Shown here piece after piece: positions 12,716 to 12,736 of a stretch of DNA of 12,736 bases. The stretch is from Clostridiales bacterium (lineage in GTDB: Bacteria > Bacillota > Clostridia > Christensenellales > JAISNN01). Made by a program: the position numbers and the translations under genes. Below the pieces are notes generated by a model, which worked only from the letters and a program-made list of their open reading frames with translations, had not been told where the DNA came from and searched no databases. Each line of letters opens with the position of its first letter. The first letter of the stretch is position 1. The stretch spans positions 1 through 12,736 of the forward strand of contig JAISQX010000057.1 of NCBI GenBank assembly GCA_031273965.1. Direction: 5' to 3'.

Positions 12716-12736
12716 AAAACCACCTTTGGTGGTTTT
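12716..12736 (+). terminator. hairpin at window edge, possible terminator or attenuator
   Basis: A nine-base perfect stem (12716-12724 with 12728-12736) around TTT; the 3' arm ends in TTTT at the last base, so any further T tract is outside. It lies about 37 bases after the predicted start of transcription of the promoter at 12644. It could end a very short RNA or be a leader attenuator. Confidence 0.5.

Larger units (their letters stand above)
12420..12736. other. upstream region of tetR, to the window edge
   Basis: This 317-bp AT-rich region has no convincing gene. It contains the minus-strand tetR promoter and two palindromes at its left end, featureless AT-rich DNA from about 12470 to 12640, then a plus-strand promoter and a hairpin at the right edge. 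The minus-strand open frame crossing it is low-complexity and runs through the promoter elements. Confidence 0.6.

Noticed and set aside
1..12736. CRISPR arrays, tRNA or rRNA genes, integrase or attachment sites
   Set aside because: No regularly spaced repeats, no cloverleaf-like sequence and no recombinase were found on reading both strands.

Overview
The window looks chromosomal and fits an anaerobic low-GC Gram-positive bacterium, probably an uncultured member of the Clostridia. The reasons are strong purine-rich Shine-Dalgarno sites, consensus sigma-A type promoters, T-rich intergenic DNA, a cysE-cysS pair of Firmicutes type and a fermentative glycerol/dihydroxyacetone set. The organism is inferred; there is no rRNA or other marker here.

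Left part, plus strand (1-2938): the 3' end of a glycerol dehydrogenase gene (gldA), then dhaK and dhaL (dihydroxyacetone kinase subunits), then a ComEB-type dCMP deaminase. GldA would make dihydroxyacetone from glycerol and DhaK/DhaL would phosphorylate it to DHAP. No dhaM phosphodonor gene is present. From 2939 to 3429 there is a gene-poor stretch with a probable transposase remnant and a consensus promoter. Next come a small XRE-type regulator, cysE and cysS (cysteine synthesis and charging). Both cys genes are preceded by RNA hairpins.

Middle, plus strand (6011-7246): a self-contained two-gene unit with its own promoter and terminator. It encodes a tyrosine/proline/glycine-rich membrane protein of unknown function and a 79-residue two-helix membrane protein resembling the superinfection-immunity family.

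Right part, minus strand (12401 down to 7264): a compact accessory catabolic operon. In transcription order it holds a TetR regulator, a class III PLP aminotransferase related to glutamate-1-semialdehyde aminomutase, an FGGY sugar kinase, a class II aldolase-fold protein that has lost the catalytic Glu and all three metal-binding His, and an intact class II aldolase. A hairpin terminator closes it. The likely logic is deamination or phospho-lysis of an amino-polyol or amino-sugar-like substrate, phosphorylation and aldol cleavage to a triose phosphate. The substrate cannot be read from the sequence. This operon, especially the enzyme/pseudo-enzyme aldolase pair, is the best candidate for an undescribed system. 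The right edge carries a further plus-strand promoter followed by a 9-bp hairpin, the start of a unit that leaves the window.
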